A stretch of 64,000 bases of DNA from Symbiodinium sp. CCMP2592. Its lineage: Eukaryota > Sar > Dinophyceae > Suessiales > Symbiodiniaceae. Below the pieces are notes generated by a model. That model had not been told where the DNA came from. It saw only the letters and a program-made list of their open reading frames with translations, and made no database searches. The translations under genes were made by a program, and so were the position numbers. Of the stretch, positions 39,781-53,255 are shown piece by piece; the first letter of the stretch is position 1; every line of letters begins with the position of its first letter. Location of the stretch: positions 205,001 through 269,000 of the forward strand of contig CAJNDT010003079.1 in the NCBI GenBank assembly GCA_905221615.1, given 5' to 3'.

Positions 39781-42077
39781 GACTAGAAGCTGTAATAGAA
39801 GCAGTGGCTATGACCGCACCAAGATCAAGAGCACTGAACATGCCAAACGAGTCGTCACATGAACATTTGGCGATCGCCGACCGTCAAAATGAGATGACAA
39901 TCACTACGGTCAACAGCACGCCCCGCGTCCCCCCACCACCACCCCAGGACTAACAGCAATGTTTACAACACTGCTAGTAGTAGCAATAGCTAGAAGAGGA
40001 CGGGCGTTTGCGTTCCTAAATATTCCTAACATTACAGTGCAACCATGAGCACTGTTCAAACGGCTGATTAAGAAATGCAAGGGCTATGTCAGCTGGGACA
40101 AAACCAAATGCCGTCGGGCTAGGAAGTGAAGGGTACCCACAGTTCCAAGCCTCGGAATACCCCTAGGAGAAAAAACTCATGGGACTAGATTTCTTATTTA
40201 CAAGTAGGTGTTCTCAGGGCTCCAGCATACCCCAATACAAGGTTTATGCCCTGGCGGGTCTGCAAGCCTCCAGAAGCGCTCAACATAGGCTACGTCTCTC
40301 ATAATGGTGGGTTTTCCATGCCGTGGGCCGAATCAACTGGAGCCTAGAGGCCGAACGTCTGGAGTTTTAGGGACATGCGAAGAAGCGCAGGAGGCTACGT
40401 TTCGTCTTTGGAGGCTTCAAGGCCCTTCGCCCTGTAGTGGAGGTGGGTGTATGTGCGCTCTGCATTGTGTGTTGTGAGTTTCGTGTACCTAGCTGTTCAC
40501 CCAATTAGCAAGTAAGCAAGAAGCTGGGCAGACTAAGTGTAACACATAAGGGGGACCCTACACTCTGAAGTGGCATGTCTTATCCAGCAGATGCACTGTG
40601 ATGGGAAGTGTGTCCTGCTCAAGACAGCCGAAATCCCGTCTCGCTCCCGAAGCTAGGGGTTTGGCTCCTTCTCTTCAAAGGTAGCTGCCGGAGGGCCTAG
40701 CACAAGGGCTCCAGAGGGCGTTCCGGAGCAAACCATGAGTGCAGGTCCGAGCAGCCGGCTAGAATTCGTGACATAGTGCAGAAGCCGGTATGCATGTGCC
40801 GAAACTGAACATGAACATGGCATTCCACGACGATTTAGAGCCCGTCATTTATTGTCACAGTCCGATTCGAGGAGGTTGAAAGGTTAAGAAACAAACCCGT
40901 TCAGTCATCTGAAACGCCCATGATTGTAACCCGTGGTTATATAAATTGATTAACCATGATTTCACAGGACCCGGATGGCAAATGGAGACGTTCACTAGCA
41001 CGGTGTCTTGAGCCCGGCAGCAGCTACCGGTGCTCTCTGGCTCCGAGCAGTGCGCTGTCAAAGTTTAGTACTGCTCGCTAAGTCCGCTTTAAGTCCTTTA
41101 CCACAGGCCTTAGAAAGGCCCGGACAATCTTAGAAACAACTACAGCGACTAAGGACTACCAGGCATGCATTAGGCATGTCGGCGGTTGCTGAAGTGTAGC
41201 ACCGTTGCTTCTGCTAGCAAGCCCTGTTAAAGATCCTATGTTGAAGGTCCCTTCAAACCACCTACCGACAGATCGCTGTCCATAGTCTTTCGTGACCCAT
41301 TCGACCTTCGCCAGTCTCTGGCGCCTGCTGGGCTTCCCTTTCGCCGCCCTGGCTATGCTGGGCTAGCGATTGTGTGGTCCAACAGCTGGACAAAGATCTG
41401 CAGGGAAGTTGTTGAGGATCTCCCATGCAGTGCCGATAGACAGCCGGTCTACAAGCTCCATGTCATCATATTGCCAATTCCCAGTGATGCGACTGCAGAT
41501 CGGCAACAATGACAAACTACAGCCCTTGAAGGGCCGCGTCTTACGCACTGCAGGATTAATCAACATAATGAGGAGCATGGTAGGAGCCAAAGCACATGCA
41601 CACCCTGTACTCAAGTTCTCAGACCCTCAGATGCCAAACCGTGTGCGGATACGGCTCAAATCATGTGTCAAGGCTAGATCAAGGTCGTCTGTTGCAGCAG
41701 TGCCGAAACACTACCAGATCACTACCTCAAGCGCAAACCAGAACCTTGGGGTCACCACATGCCGTCGACCCCTCCAGGTGCTCACAACACGCCCCACATC
41801 ACTACGACAACAGCAGACGGCAACGCTGGAGAAGCTCACTTTGACGTTCAGGCTGCTTTCAGGCAACACAACATGACAACCTTTTGACGACACCCAGCCT
41901 TCATGAGCTGCGCATGCTCCGTCATGAGCTGGTCCAGCTGAGCCTGCTTGTGCGTCTGAGGCGTGTGCGCATGTGCTAATATGCATACATAAAAACTTAT
42001 GTATACGTACGTATGTAAATACATGTAGTATATTTTTATGTGTATATCGAATATTACTTACTTATCTGCCAAATATG
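39781..42077. other. no supported gene
   Basis: Frames at 41363-41876 on both strands have near-protein-like composition but no motif. No repeats of note. Confidence 0.3.
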
Positions 42078-42375
42078 CATGCCCTGCCTGGCCTGGCCTG
42101 GCCTGCTCTGGCCTGGTCTGGCCTGCTCTGCCCTGCCCTGCCCTGCCCTGCCGTGCCGTGCCGTGCGGTGCGTGAATGCATCATACATACATACTGTACC
42201 TACCCCCCTACCTACATACATACCCAAACCTACCTACCTATCCAGACCTACTGTACCCATACCTACCCATACCTACCCACCTGTACCTACCTATCTACCG
42301 ACCGACCTTCCTGCGTACATACATACCTACATAGAAGTGCTCCATCTAGAGCGAGAGAGAGAGCGAGAGAGAGGC

Positions 42376-42439
<64 letters not shown>

Positions 42440-42440
42440 A
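42078..42440. repeat. three adjoining arrays: (CCTGG/CCTGC)n, (CTAC)n, (GA)n
   Basis: Pentamers at 42078-42175, CTAC/CATA tetramers at about 42185-42330 and GA-rich at 42348-42440. Repeat types change abruptly. Confidence 0.9.
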
Positions 42441-44635
42441 TGTCGGATTGTATATATGTGTATGTTTTGTTTGTTATATATATGTACTCTAATATAGATG
42501 TCTGCCACATCGTGGGTGCTTCCGCAATGCCGTGACTGCTTGCTGAGTGGTGAGGGCCGAAAACATCTTAAACATGACTACAGTGCGCTAGCAAGGCCTG
42601 CTGCGCGTCTCTCCCTGTGTGCTCGGATGCCATTGCGAACGAATGTGAGAGTGTTCAGCCTGACAAACTCGACGGAGGCTACGAGGACTGCACATGATCG
42701 CGCAGGGGCGAATGTTGAGCTCCCAGGCTACTGCGTCCTGTCCCATCTGAAACCGTAGACAACCTTATCCCGAACTCGATTGTTTGCGGAGAGCTGTTGC
42801 CGTTCGCAGCTACATCGTCCTGCAACCTAGTCTGGGTCGCGGTCCTAAGTGATTTCACAGCTCCCGCGTGTCCGATAGTGGGAAATGTTCTACATCTATG
42901 TTCTCAAGATAATGGCGCTCTCATTATCCGCACGAAAAACGAGACCCCACAGATTTGCCTGGAGCTCCAATCGCTTGGTCTCCGCATCGCCTGAGAGTGC
43001 CAGGACATTGGCTGTTTGCACACTTGGCTCCTCTTTTGGTGATCCGTCTCGCATCCTCGAAACTACAAACAACAGAACCCCGAAATTTCCCGCAAAGACA
43101 GCGCAGCTCCCCCTCCGGGTGGCCGACCATCCTCGCTGGTTGCCAGGGCATTGAGGTCAATCTTCACCCGCCTTGGGGTGGTCGTTCTAGCTCAAAAGGC
43201 CGGCACGCCTGCTCCTCTTCGGCTCAACGCAGTCTCGTCTGAGGTGTGGCGCAGACCCTGTCGCGCCCCAGCGACTGTGGTTTAAGCTGCCGGCCCAATA
43301 TCTTTTAGCAGGGAAATCCTTGGTCGAAAGACTCGGGGTTAGTCATCACGTGAACGGTTGGGTTGCGATTAGGTGACAGCTCCATGCACAGATGCTCGAA
43401 TTCGGCGAAGAATTGGCATCAAAGAAGTCCGAAGTCTACTCGTGCATGGAGGGGTCTGAAGCAAAGGTTTGGTTTTGTTGTGAAATTTCCACCAGCAGCA
43501 TCTGATACACTGTACTCCTGGTGCCCTGACGGTGCCGTCAAGTCGAGAGTGGGTCGTAGGAAGGGATGATGCAGCGTCTGGGGATCCAAACAGCTGCTGC
43601 GACATGGCTGCCGGCGGGGAGTTTCTTCTTACTTGACCTGAATAGTGTTCGATTGTTGTGAGAGTGGCCCCGTCCTCGGGGGCCAGGGGACTGAGCAATT
43701 AGCTCGACCTCTTTTGTTACAACCAGTGGGCTAGGCCGGCGCAATGGCATAAAACTGTTCAAGCTGCAGTCTGCACCTGGAAACCCTGAACACTGATGTT
43801 GGTGTCACTCCGAGACGTCTACTGAGAGCCAGAATCAGAGCTTGCCCCCTTTGAGCCAGACTTTCAGCTAAGGCGAGACTCCACAGAACACGACACGCAT
43901 GCACCAGAAGTGCTTCGGCGACTCAAGCCACAATAGTCTCCAGAAAGCAGATCCGTTACTTCTTCCGCTCTGCGCATGACACTGCTTAGCATGCGAGGGA
44001 TTCAAACCTATAGCTACGGGCGAAGAAAAGGCCGCCTATCATTCGCGATGGGCTCAGGGGCCGCTTGTCCTATTACTACAAACACTTTTAAACTCTTTTC
44101 AGCTTGTAAACACCAGGCCCACACCCGATATGATACACAGACAGCCATGGTCTCAGCACGACCTGGTAAGAGCCTGAAAGAGGCAGACTGAGTGCAGATT
44201 TGACGGAATGCTTCGGGTCACACGCCCGTTAGAAAATGCCTTCCTTCAAACCCTGCCCTGAAACCTAGTCACCTGGTCTTAACCTTGTCAACTTCAAAGG
44301 CTGCATGTCAAGCAATGGACCCTGACCTCAAGGCTTGCGGACGGGGTCAAACTCAGCTCATTTGCAGCTGAGACAAGACCGTCTGACAGCTGGGGTGCCG
44401 CAACAGTGCTGGTGACGCAGCTGCAGCTGTGAGAGTGTGCATTGCAAAGTCATGGATGTTTCAGCCAGCAGTCTCCCGGCCTCAGGCTATGCTCTGGCCG
44501 GTCAGAACCAGTTTCATGGTGACCGAAAGTGCCGGACTTCGCAACTGCAAGAACGAATAGCAAACAAGAACATAACTCATGACCAAAGATTAACCCTGCT
44601 TTGGCAGCTGCGGATGAGAAGGAGGAGGAGTAGCA
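42441..44635. other. no supported gene
   Basis: Only short frames without motifs. Confidence 0.3.
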
Positions 44636-44968
44636 GTGGCAGCAGGAGAACGAGCAGGAGCAGTGGCAGCAGCAGTACCAGCAGCAGCAGCAGTATTATG
44701 AGTAGCAGTCGCGGTCGCGGTCGCGGTGGCGGTCGCGGTCGCAGTCTCAGCAGCAGCAGCAGCAGCAGCAGCGGTAGCAGTAGCAGTAGCAGTAGCAGTA
44801 GCAGAAGCGGTAGCAGAAGCGGTAGCAGTAGCAGTACTAGTACTAGTACTAGTACTAGTACTAGTACTAGTACTAGTACTACTACTACTACTAGTACTAG
44901 TACTAGTACTAGTACTAGTACTAGTACTAGTACTAGTACTAGTACTAGTACTAGTACTACTACTACTG

Positions 44969-45018
<50 letters not shown>

Positions 45019-45124
45019 GCCACTGCTACTGCCACTGCTACTGCTACTACTACTACTACTCCTCCTTCTCCTACTACTAGTACCATGAGTACTACTAACA
45101 TCACTACTACTAGTAGCACTAGCT
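44636..45124. repeat. strand-switching array (AGC/AGT)n-(AGTACT)n-(ACT)n
   Basis: AGC/AGT triplets to about 44832, then the self-complementary hexamer AGTACT from about 44833 to 44957 (interrupted by ACT at about 44880-44890), then ACT triplets to about 45060. The two flanking halves are complementary, so the whole can form a long hairpin. Confidence 0.9.
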
Positions 45125-46247
45125 AGCAGTACTGCTCACGCTCGAAGTTGCATGTTGCAGCAAAGCTGAACTCCGGCACCTCGTGCATAGGTTTCGGGAA
45201 GTGGCTCTCGTGTGAAAGGCCCAGCGGCCCTTTGAACTAAATCAACAGGATGGCAGAGCCATAACAATGACCCTGTACTGGTGGAGACACGGCTGGCAGG
45301 CTCTGATGCAATGGTCGCTATGCCAAACCAGGAGACCTGAACCGAAGTAGCACAGGGTTTTGACAAGCACGGCCGGAGGGACCGCCACTGGAAGGGGGGC
45401 AAGCCGTCGTCAATAATTTATGATATTGTATATGTATGCATATACGCATATTATATATACACATGCATGTGTACAGATTTACATGCATGAGATGTATGTA
45501 TGTATGCATGCATGTATGCGCTGCTTCGCCGCCATGCTGTCAGTGCTTGTGACATCCCTACTTCCTGCTTCCTTTTGATTTTGTAAGCAATACCTGCATC
45601 GTATTACTTTCTTGTTCTCTGAACTTCCTTGTTATGTTCTCCACCTCCGTTCTGGTAACCTGAAACAATACATAGCATGTTCTCGTATTGCATTAATTAA
45701 GATTACACTGGGCTCTGCTCGTCATCACAGTACACACTGAATTGCAGCAAAGCTAGCTACCTTGCAGATCTCCAGACACTGCGAAGCAACTTCCGTGACC
45801 AGTGTGGGGCCGTCTGGAATTGACCGGCCAGCAGGTCAGGACAACTTAACAGTCGTTCCGACAGGTTGAAATGTGCTCGCCTGCCGACGGTGAATGTGCA
45901 AATCTCCGCTACGCGAGCGATAGCCAAAAAATCGGCAAAGCTAAAACACCGAGCATAGGAGTGCCCTATCAAATGCGATACTTCAAGAAATCGAATCTGC
46001 ACATTTGCCCGACGCCCATCGTCGACATGGTGGAGGGCAAAGACACACGAAGCGAGCAATTTCATTGTCAGCTGATGGGCTCGAAGCCACGCTCAGGCAA
46101 AGGAATCCTACCTGATGACCACAGGAGAGCTTGGAGCAATGACATTTAGTCTGCAAGCTCAGGCAAGCTATGCTGCCTAACCTTTCCGTCTGAGCCTGAT
46201 GCAAACTCATAATGCTCCCAAAACTCCGCACAAACAGCTCAGCTCCT
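45125..46247. other. no supported gene
   Basis: ATGC/ATGT tract at 45425-45525. Otherwise only short frames. Confidence 0.3.
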
Positions 46248-46493
46248 TCAGCGAAAGACAGAGGCACTACAGGACCAGCCTCTGCCGTCCGAGTCCCCTT
46301 CCCGGAATAGTTGAGCCCTAAGCCGACACATCTCGGCCTCATCGCGCCGCCGGGCTGCCATCTTCCTTGCGGGCGCCTCTGCAGGCTTTAGGCTGTAATC
46401 GAGGATTGGGGCTTCAAAGAGCTTGGGACTCGGAGTGCAGGGTCTTAAACGGAACTGGGCAATATCAGTGCGCACATCAGTGCAGAAGTGCAT
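46248..46493 (-). CDS. possible exon downstream of the Cys/Gly-rich exon
   Basis: 81 codons with protein-like composition: an Arg/Asp/Pro start (DVRTDIAQFRLRPCTPSPKLFEAPILDYSLKP), then a basic helix (ARKMAARRRDEAEMCRLRAQLFREG). It follows the Cys/Gly-rich frame on the same strand by about 60 bp, with CTGTAG and CTGAG acceptor-like words between them. The two may be exons of one gene. No family recognised. Confidence 0.4.
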   Translation of the reverse strand: MHFCTDVRTDIAQFRLRPCTPSPKLFEAPILDYSLKPAEAPARKMAARRRDEAEMCRLRAQLFREGDSDGRGWSCSASVFR

Positions 46494-46551
46494 GATTCTC
46501 AGAAAAGGGATCCAGCATTTCTGCTACAGCATTGTAGGGACCAGACGAGTC

Positions 46552-46989
46552 TCAACATTCACGCCCGCCTTCGAAGGTGGGGCTGTCTGGAACCAGTGCA
46601 CCACATGGAAGGCTGCAGCCATTGCCACAGGCTCCACAAGGCCCACAAGGCCCGCAACCTGGGCAACTTGGCCCACAAGGACCCGAGCAAGGCATGCAGC
46701 CGCCGGTCACGCAGCCGCCGACGGGACATCCACAGCCACAGCTGCCCTCGCAGCCGCATGGCGTGCAGGGCCCACAAGGCGTGCAGGGCCCACCCATGCA
46801 CACATCGCCACAACCCGGTCCGCATCCGCAGCAGCCGCCACATGGCACGCAACCACCACAGCCGGGGCAGCCTCCACAGCACCCTCCACAGCCGCAGCAT
46901 CCGCCCTGCCCGACGAAGCTAACGCCGTCGCCGCTGTAGGGACCACTGAAGTTGACCGGACCTCCAAGTGGCTCAAACGGGCCAAAACA
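46552..46989 (-). CDS. Cys/Gly/Pro-rich protein, partial
   Basis: A minus-strand frame open from 46989 to a TGA at 46552. It begins with a mixed segment ([21 protein letters not shown]), then has about 100 residues in which about every third residue is Cys, mostly in GGC, CGPC and CTPC units. It ends [14 protein letters not shown]. The Cys spacing is regular only in this frame. The plus strand gives Pro/Gln/His-rich text. Such proteins resemble metal-binding or disulfide-rich surface proteins. There is no ATG at the natural start, so an upstream exon or start inside the frame (46848) is possible. Function unknown. Confidence 0.5.
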   Translation of the reverse strand, partial: CFGPFEPLGGPVNFSGPYSGDGVSFVGQGGCCGCGGCCGGCPGCGGCVPCGGCCGCGPGCGDVCMGGPCTPCGPCTPCGCEGSCGCGCPVGGCVTGGCMPCSGPCGPSCPGCGPCGPCGACGNGCSLPCGALVPDSPTFEGGREC

Positions 46990-48512
46990 TCACAAAGCAG
47001 AGCCTTAAGCGCCTTCATGGTATGATTCTGGGACCACTGCACCTGCATTCTGACGACACTTTGCCGGCTCTAGGCCTCCGTTGCAGGGCATGGCGCCGAA
47101 ATCTCCGGCAGGAACCTGAGTTCGAGGTGCTCCGCGCAGTGTACAACGTGTCGATGAGCCCGAACATCATGATTCAACCTCCTGCCTGCACGGCAAGATG
47201 GGAGCTTTCTTTGAATGCACACGGCCCTGGACCCAGCTCCAACTTAAAAAAAAGCTGGAACCCTAGAACGTCCGTATGTCACTTCCCGAAACCCAATCCC
47301 GACAACGAGTCTTGCTCCCGACCACGAGTCTTGCTCCAAGCATCAAGACTGTGCATCTGCCCAGGCTACGAGCTAAGACATCGCGCAATGTATGTCACGT
47401 CGCACAGTGCAGTGCAAGACCATTCATATGCAGATGCCGTACACAGGCACGTTGCGAATTGCATCACACCGCAGACAGCAGAATCAGGGCCACAGCTTTC
47501 TTTGTGTTTATATCTATGCGTGTACACTCTATCTACATAGATATACACATATTGTTGAGATAAACGAGCATAGAGCATAGATTCCATAGATATACTGCAG
47601 TCTCTGTTCACGTTCGCAGAAACATTTGAGACAACATGGCAGACGGCATTGCGAACTGAATGCCGTTCGTGTGGTGCACGTTCTATGCTGGTGTTTAAAC
47701 ACTATATAGATTACATGTGCCACAGTGCAAACAACGAACCACTGTACCTTATACCTGTGCACAACAACACCTTTGTCGCAGACTTCACTACATCATCTCT
47801 TATTACATCTGAGTACATGCTTCCCCGCATATGCAATACGCATTCTACTGCACTGCTCTATGCAGAAAAACACCAGCGCACGAAGATCTGAGTGTCTCCA
47901 TGCTCATATTCATGAGTATAGGTATACATCATGTACTGTTTTGTACATGTCCACACGCGCAGTTCTACGTTTGCTTGTCAAAAACCGGTTCAGAAGAGTG
48001 TCTGCAATGAGCTACGTAACGGGCATCTACTACGTAGGTGCTTGTATTGTGCATACTTCACTTATCCACCACCACTCAGGTGGTGAACCACAGTTGTGGC
48101 TTTCATGAAACATGGCTACATGATATATGGTTTAGGATTGTACGCATATGAGCAACTGAACTCTTGTATACGCAGATGTAAACGTCTGTTTTTGCACCTC
48201 TCAGTATCCGCATCCTGGGTATGTGTGTGTGTGTGTGCTTGGTTACTTGCCACTTCAAAACGTCAGAGATAGACTGGATCGCACGTTGTACAGCATGAGC
48301 ACCTGAGACATGCAAATATGTGCAGTTCTACATGTACATATACACAGGTACAGATGCAAATCATTCTACCTACAATGGGCGCATCTGCACACCATCTACA
48401 TATTATGTGTGTGTATATATATATATATATGTATTTATGAATATACACAGGTGTGGATAAATTAAGATAGGCTGTCCCGAAGATAAGCAGACCGACGGCT
48501 AGACACATGGAT
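46990..48512. other. no supported gene
   Basis: Short TG/TA microsatellites at 48219-48238 and 48410-48432. No gene seen. Confidence 0.3.
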
Positions 48513-48720
48513 ACATAGACAGATTGATAGACAGACAGACAGACGGACAGACAGACAGACAGGCACGGACAGACGGTCAGAGAAATAGGTAGATAGACAG
48601 ATCAGGTAAAATAGATAGATTAAGCAGATTAGGAAGATTAGACTGGATGAGGTGAGACTACATTAAATTAGGTTGAGAGATAGATAGATACACAGGCAGA
48701 CAGACAGATGGATAGGTCCA
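48513..48720. repeat. (GACA)n/(GATA)n tetranucleotide tract
   Basis: GACA and GACG to about 48580, then degenerate GATA and GATTA words. Confidence 0.85.
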
Positions 48721-51094
48721 CCGATAGATGGGCAGGTCAGCAAAGACATGTACAAAGAGACCTAGTCACCGGTCCTAGGTCGCAGTTGTGGTTGACATAG
48801 TGACACAGTACCAGCAGAAGCCACCAAAACAAAAAGACACGACGGTTATTACAGAATGGTTCTTGGTGTCGCTGTCTCTGTCCTGTTTCTGACCATCGCT
48901 GCATCACTAGGATACCCAAGCGCTGTAGGCCCCTTACCGCCATGACGACCATTTCGCCGCTTTGCGCAGCCTGTACTTCAACAGGTGAACCCGAATGTGA
49001 CAGGTCGGGGCGATGGATTAAGGAAGTTTTGGGCGTCCAAATCTTGAGCCTAAGCTGGCCAAGCGAGCAAAAATCCCCACCTCGCTGCCCTGCCAGAAGA
49101 GGATGCCTGGCCACAAGCGATGAGGGACTCCAACTTCGTGCTCACACGACCACCACAAACCACTTTGCGTCCTGTGCCAGAACAATCCTGCCTACTCGCA
49201 AAGACTATCATACTCTGAGGTCGAGCTCGCTCCAATGCTACGGTCGGAAGCTAGCGACCTGCTTCCTCGACCCTCCCCTCACCGAGGTCAGCGCTTCCGT
49301 TCGGAAGCTGCAGCGGAGGGTGCTGCCACCTTCAACGTGGGCTCGCTGTCATGAGCAATGCATCCTGTTCCTGGAGTCTTAAAGAAGTCAGTTGTAAACA
49401 GTTTTCCTATTCTGCCTACTGCTGAACCATCGTTCGCTGGGGCTTTAGATTATGGCAGCTCGTTCCTCTGACGTGTGAAAAACTGAAGCTTCTGCCGATG
49501 TCTACGTCCTCACTATACTTTGCATGCTCTTTGCTACTACATACTTGATCCACTGACCCTCTCCGTCCGCGGTGGCATCTGATGCTTTCACTTTGACCGC
49601 CCTTTGCTAACATTCAAACACGCTGCCCGTTCGCCAGCTGAACTGGCCCATGGATTCCGCAACATCTTGCGACACTTGCTACAGACATGGTTTGCTGCGC
49701 TTCAAGGAATTATGAGTAAGTTGCACATGACCCGAACACATCACAGGCTCCGTTGAATCGTGGTGGACATTGCTCCATCGCGAGTGACTGAAGCAACTAG
49801 CTCTTTCTTTCCCATGCTGTTCCGAGAAGTTGGATGGTGCACATTGACCCGCTTGAAGGCCCACTTGGGCAGGATCGCCACTGCTCACCGTTGCTGTTGG
49901 GCGGCCAGTCAGCCCCCGGTCCCCGGTCTTCAAGTTTGCAACTGCGCATTGACTCTCCTAGGAAGAGCATGGACTAGCCACACATAAGAAAAGAGATGAG
50001 AAGAGAAGCGAAGAGGACAGAGAGAGAGAGAGAGAGACAAAGAGAACCGCAAACACTGACAGATATTGCGCGCACACATACTTGACGCACACCTCCTGAT
50101 CCGGAATGTCGCCGGTGTTGTGGCTCTGTTGCATCTTTGCTTGCACTGTACATCATTTGTAGAACCAATTCTTTTGTGCAGGAATTTGTAATGGACGCCA
50201 GGCTCAAATTACAGAAACTGGGCCAAAGGACATGACAACTGTGCATACTCACATGTCAAAGCTTGAACTGCGAATGATGGCCGTTAGACGGAGTAAATCT
50301 CCCCGAATCCACCATCTCGCAGGCACGTTTGCATTACAATCACAACATCGTCTTCGTTGGGGGGGAGACTGCGGCGATGCACTCCAGCCCCCTGCTTTGT
50401 CTATTCATGCTCTCAACTTTACTTAGCCAGGGATGGCACGCACACACACACAGAGAGAGAAATGCACGTGTACACACAAAAGACACGAACAAGGTAACGC
50501 CGCCGTCTTTGCGGCCGGCGCCATGTGTTGTTTCATAGGAGTGTTACTCTCAGGTAAAATGTCGTTTTTCAAGTTGGCAGGTTATTTGGCAGAAGCAACA
50601 TCGCGTAGGCATGGAAGTTTTCGGAGATGACTTGCTGAGATTGTCAATGCCAGAGAGACGATTTCCCTTGCAAAAAGCAGCACTTTGGAACCTTGCATGC
50701 CATGATGCTCGAATGGTGCTTTCACGGCTTATTCTGGGAGAGTTATGATCACATGCATTTCAGTTTATGAGGAAAAGCAGGATAGGGACAAGAAGTTGCA
50801 GCATCAGTATCCACTACAGCAGTAATACTCTCGCGACGGTGATGAATGAAATCTCCTGATCATACTTATGGTGTGTCTTTCTTGTGGTTAGGAGAAAGAG
50901 AAAGATTCTGCTGAGGAATACGACGAATGCGTGGGTGAGAGTGATTGAGAGAAGCATTGTGATGATGAAAATCATGGTGATTGGAAGATGGAGGATAAAG
51001 AAGATGCCCCCCCCAAACCGAAACATGCAAAACATTTTGGGGTCAAAGCATATCCCGCGGGTCGTGAAGGGTGGCACAAACACAAATAAGCACA
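48721..51094. other. no supported gene
   Basis: Short GA-rich run at 50015-50042 and small frames only. Confidence 0.3.
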
Positions 51095-51345
51095 CGCACT
51101 ACACACACACACACACACACTCTCTTCCTCCACTCAGCCAGAAGGGTTAACTGTCGCTTACCCGCAGCGCGATATCACACACACTCTCTCTCTCCCGCAA
51201 ACACACATACAAACTAGCAAACGGTCACAGGAACGAACCACAATCGGGAAAAAACAACAAACGAACGATCAAGCGAACACAGAAACAAACAAGCAAGCAA
51301 GTAGGCAAGCAAGCAAGCAAACAAACGTGAACACCAAACGGGCAA
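51095..51345. repeat. (CA)n and (CAAG)n microsatellites
   Basis: (CA)n at 51098-51120, a short (CT)n at about 51184-51196 and CAAG/CAAA tetramers at 51280-51345. Confidence 0.85.
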
Positions 51346-51520
51346 GCAGGACAAACAAGCACACAAGGAAACAGGTGCGCTGATGTCCATGTCCAAAGGC
51401 ATGTGCTGCTTTGCCCGGTGTGCCTGCACGTCTCCCCTCTCGGGCAGTAGCCATTTTGGACCCACTCCCAGCAAACGTCCCACGTTTCCTGCATTCGGTG
51501 CAATGTGGAGGTGCGATAGA
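51346..51520 (-). CDS. possible exon with a CCCH-like zinc finger
   Basis: A minus-strand frame reads VCWEWVQNGYCPRGETCRHT. The C-x8-C-x5-C spacing is that of CCCH RNA-binding fingers, but the His follows the last Cys after one residue instead of three. The following residues are a by-product of the repeat tract. It may be a decayed finger or the end of an exon. The exon's limits are not resolved. Confidence 0.35.
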
Positions 51521-53255
51521 ACGAACGGCAACAACCCTGTCCTCTGCCGCAGGCATATCAGCAACCGCCATCTCCATCTGATGCATCGGCTGCATGGAGG
51601 ACCTGGGCACCGCAAAGAAAGGACCAAGCCTACTCGCAACCCTCGCTTGATCTCGGCCCCTTTGGGCCACCGCATCGGCTGGAAGGTCATGGCCTGGGGC
51701 ATCTCGCGACGCAGGGGTCTGGCTCTCTGTGGTTTAGATGGCTCGCTTGAGGCTCGATCCGCCACGACACCGACTAGCGGACTAGCGACTGGCGGTGACT
51801 GCGCTCGGCTGGGACAGAATAGGAAAAGAAAACTTTTTGCATCCTTCCGCCACGGCTGAGCCCCCGAAGGATCTCTGGATCAGACTTAGCTGGGGCTCCC
51901 GGCATCACCGGCTGGTCCAGGGTCAAAGCCCTGATCGGCATGGGGCATTGCAACATCCCCCATGAAACTAACTCTGTTTTGTGGGAAAAGCATGGGAAAA
52001 GCGCTCGCAACAAACTTCCCCTCGGCCACGGTTTGGCGCACAGGAGACAGCATTCAAGCTGAAGCCCTGCTCAGACATTCACGTTCGGCGCGCAGCCACA
52101 GCCACCGCTCATCATCATCATCGACCTAAGCGGAGTGGGATCCGACCGAAGGAGGGTTAAAGGTTCGGATTCTGCTCGGGGCAAAAGAAAGCAACTGTCA
52201 GATTTCTATTCGGGCAAAAACTGAAACTATCTTGGCTGCGGAAAGAGCTGATGCGAAAGACAACACCGGACATCCTGAAAATCCAAACCCTCGAGCGGCA
52301 ACAAAGTCAACCAATACCGTGGCCGGGGCTCGGCTGGCTCCGTGCCTCAAGAACTTTCAGAGGTCTGATCTAAGGATTTTCCCGGCCGTTGGTCTTCAGC
52401 TTGGTGGTCTGAGCATCCGACATCGGGTCCGCCAAAGACGGAACGTCCAAGAGACAATCGATCAAAGTAGTGGAACAAGAATGCTCAGTTGCAATTCGGT
52501 CTGAAGCGGCTGTGAACTGCTAGTTCCTGACCAATCGCTCGGCTTCAATCAATGGGATCAGTCCTTCTTGTCAGCTCTGCCAGGCTCTGCTCACGTCTAA
52601 GACCCCTGCTGGGGCTTGGCCTGTCAAGGAGTCGACTTTCGAGCTGTTCGGCCTTAGACCGACCCCTCCTAATCCCTCCAACCTCCAGAGCGGCGTTTCT
52701 CGCGGAGCTCTGAGTGGAGTCCTGGAGTTCAAACTTTTGGCACGGGGACCGCTTGAAAATCATAGGTGTTTTGAGATGCTGCACGAACAACCTGCAGTCA
52801 GTCCGACTCCAAGCGAAAATCATGCTCGTCACCAGCGTTCTTTCATAACATCATTGCAACAATCATTCCCCTCCCCTCAACAGCAACTACAGGCTCCCAC
52901 CACCACCAGCATCATCATCATCGTCACTAGCGGCAAAAACAATACAGCAGCACAACCACCACCAGCGCTACTACCAAAGCCATTGTCATCACCACCACGC
53001 TCGGCACGGGAAGCCTCATCCTCCAACCCAGTCAACAAAATGGCAAGGCTCCTTCCCATCGTGACAGAAGTTCCCAGAGAGGGCGCCTGCGTGAAGAGCA
53101 TCTTTGGAAAGGTTGTGTGAGCTCAGCAGCATGTGTTGATTACCCTGTTTTCGTTCTGATCCCCGAAACATGTTCAAGTGCAGCACACATAGCTGCAAAG
53201 GCCCGGCCTCCGTGGGCGGCTTCTGCATCTCCTCCGGTCGTAGCTTTGGTTTGGC
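51521..53255. other. no supported gene
   Basis: Short frames on both strands with no recognisable motif. Low-complexity CAACAC/CATCAT at about 52880-52960. Confidence 0.3.

Noticed and set aside
51446-51460. GTAGCCATTTTGG matches 13 bases of the dinoflagellate spliced leader
   Set aside because: The match stops at the GCTCAAG end and the same bases encode the Cys-x-Gly part of a finger-like motif on the other strand. No donor site or Sm-like site follows.
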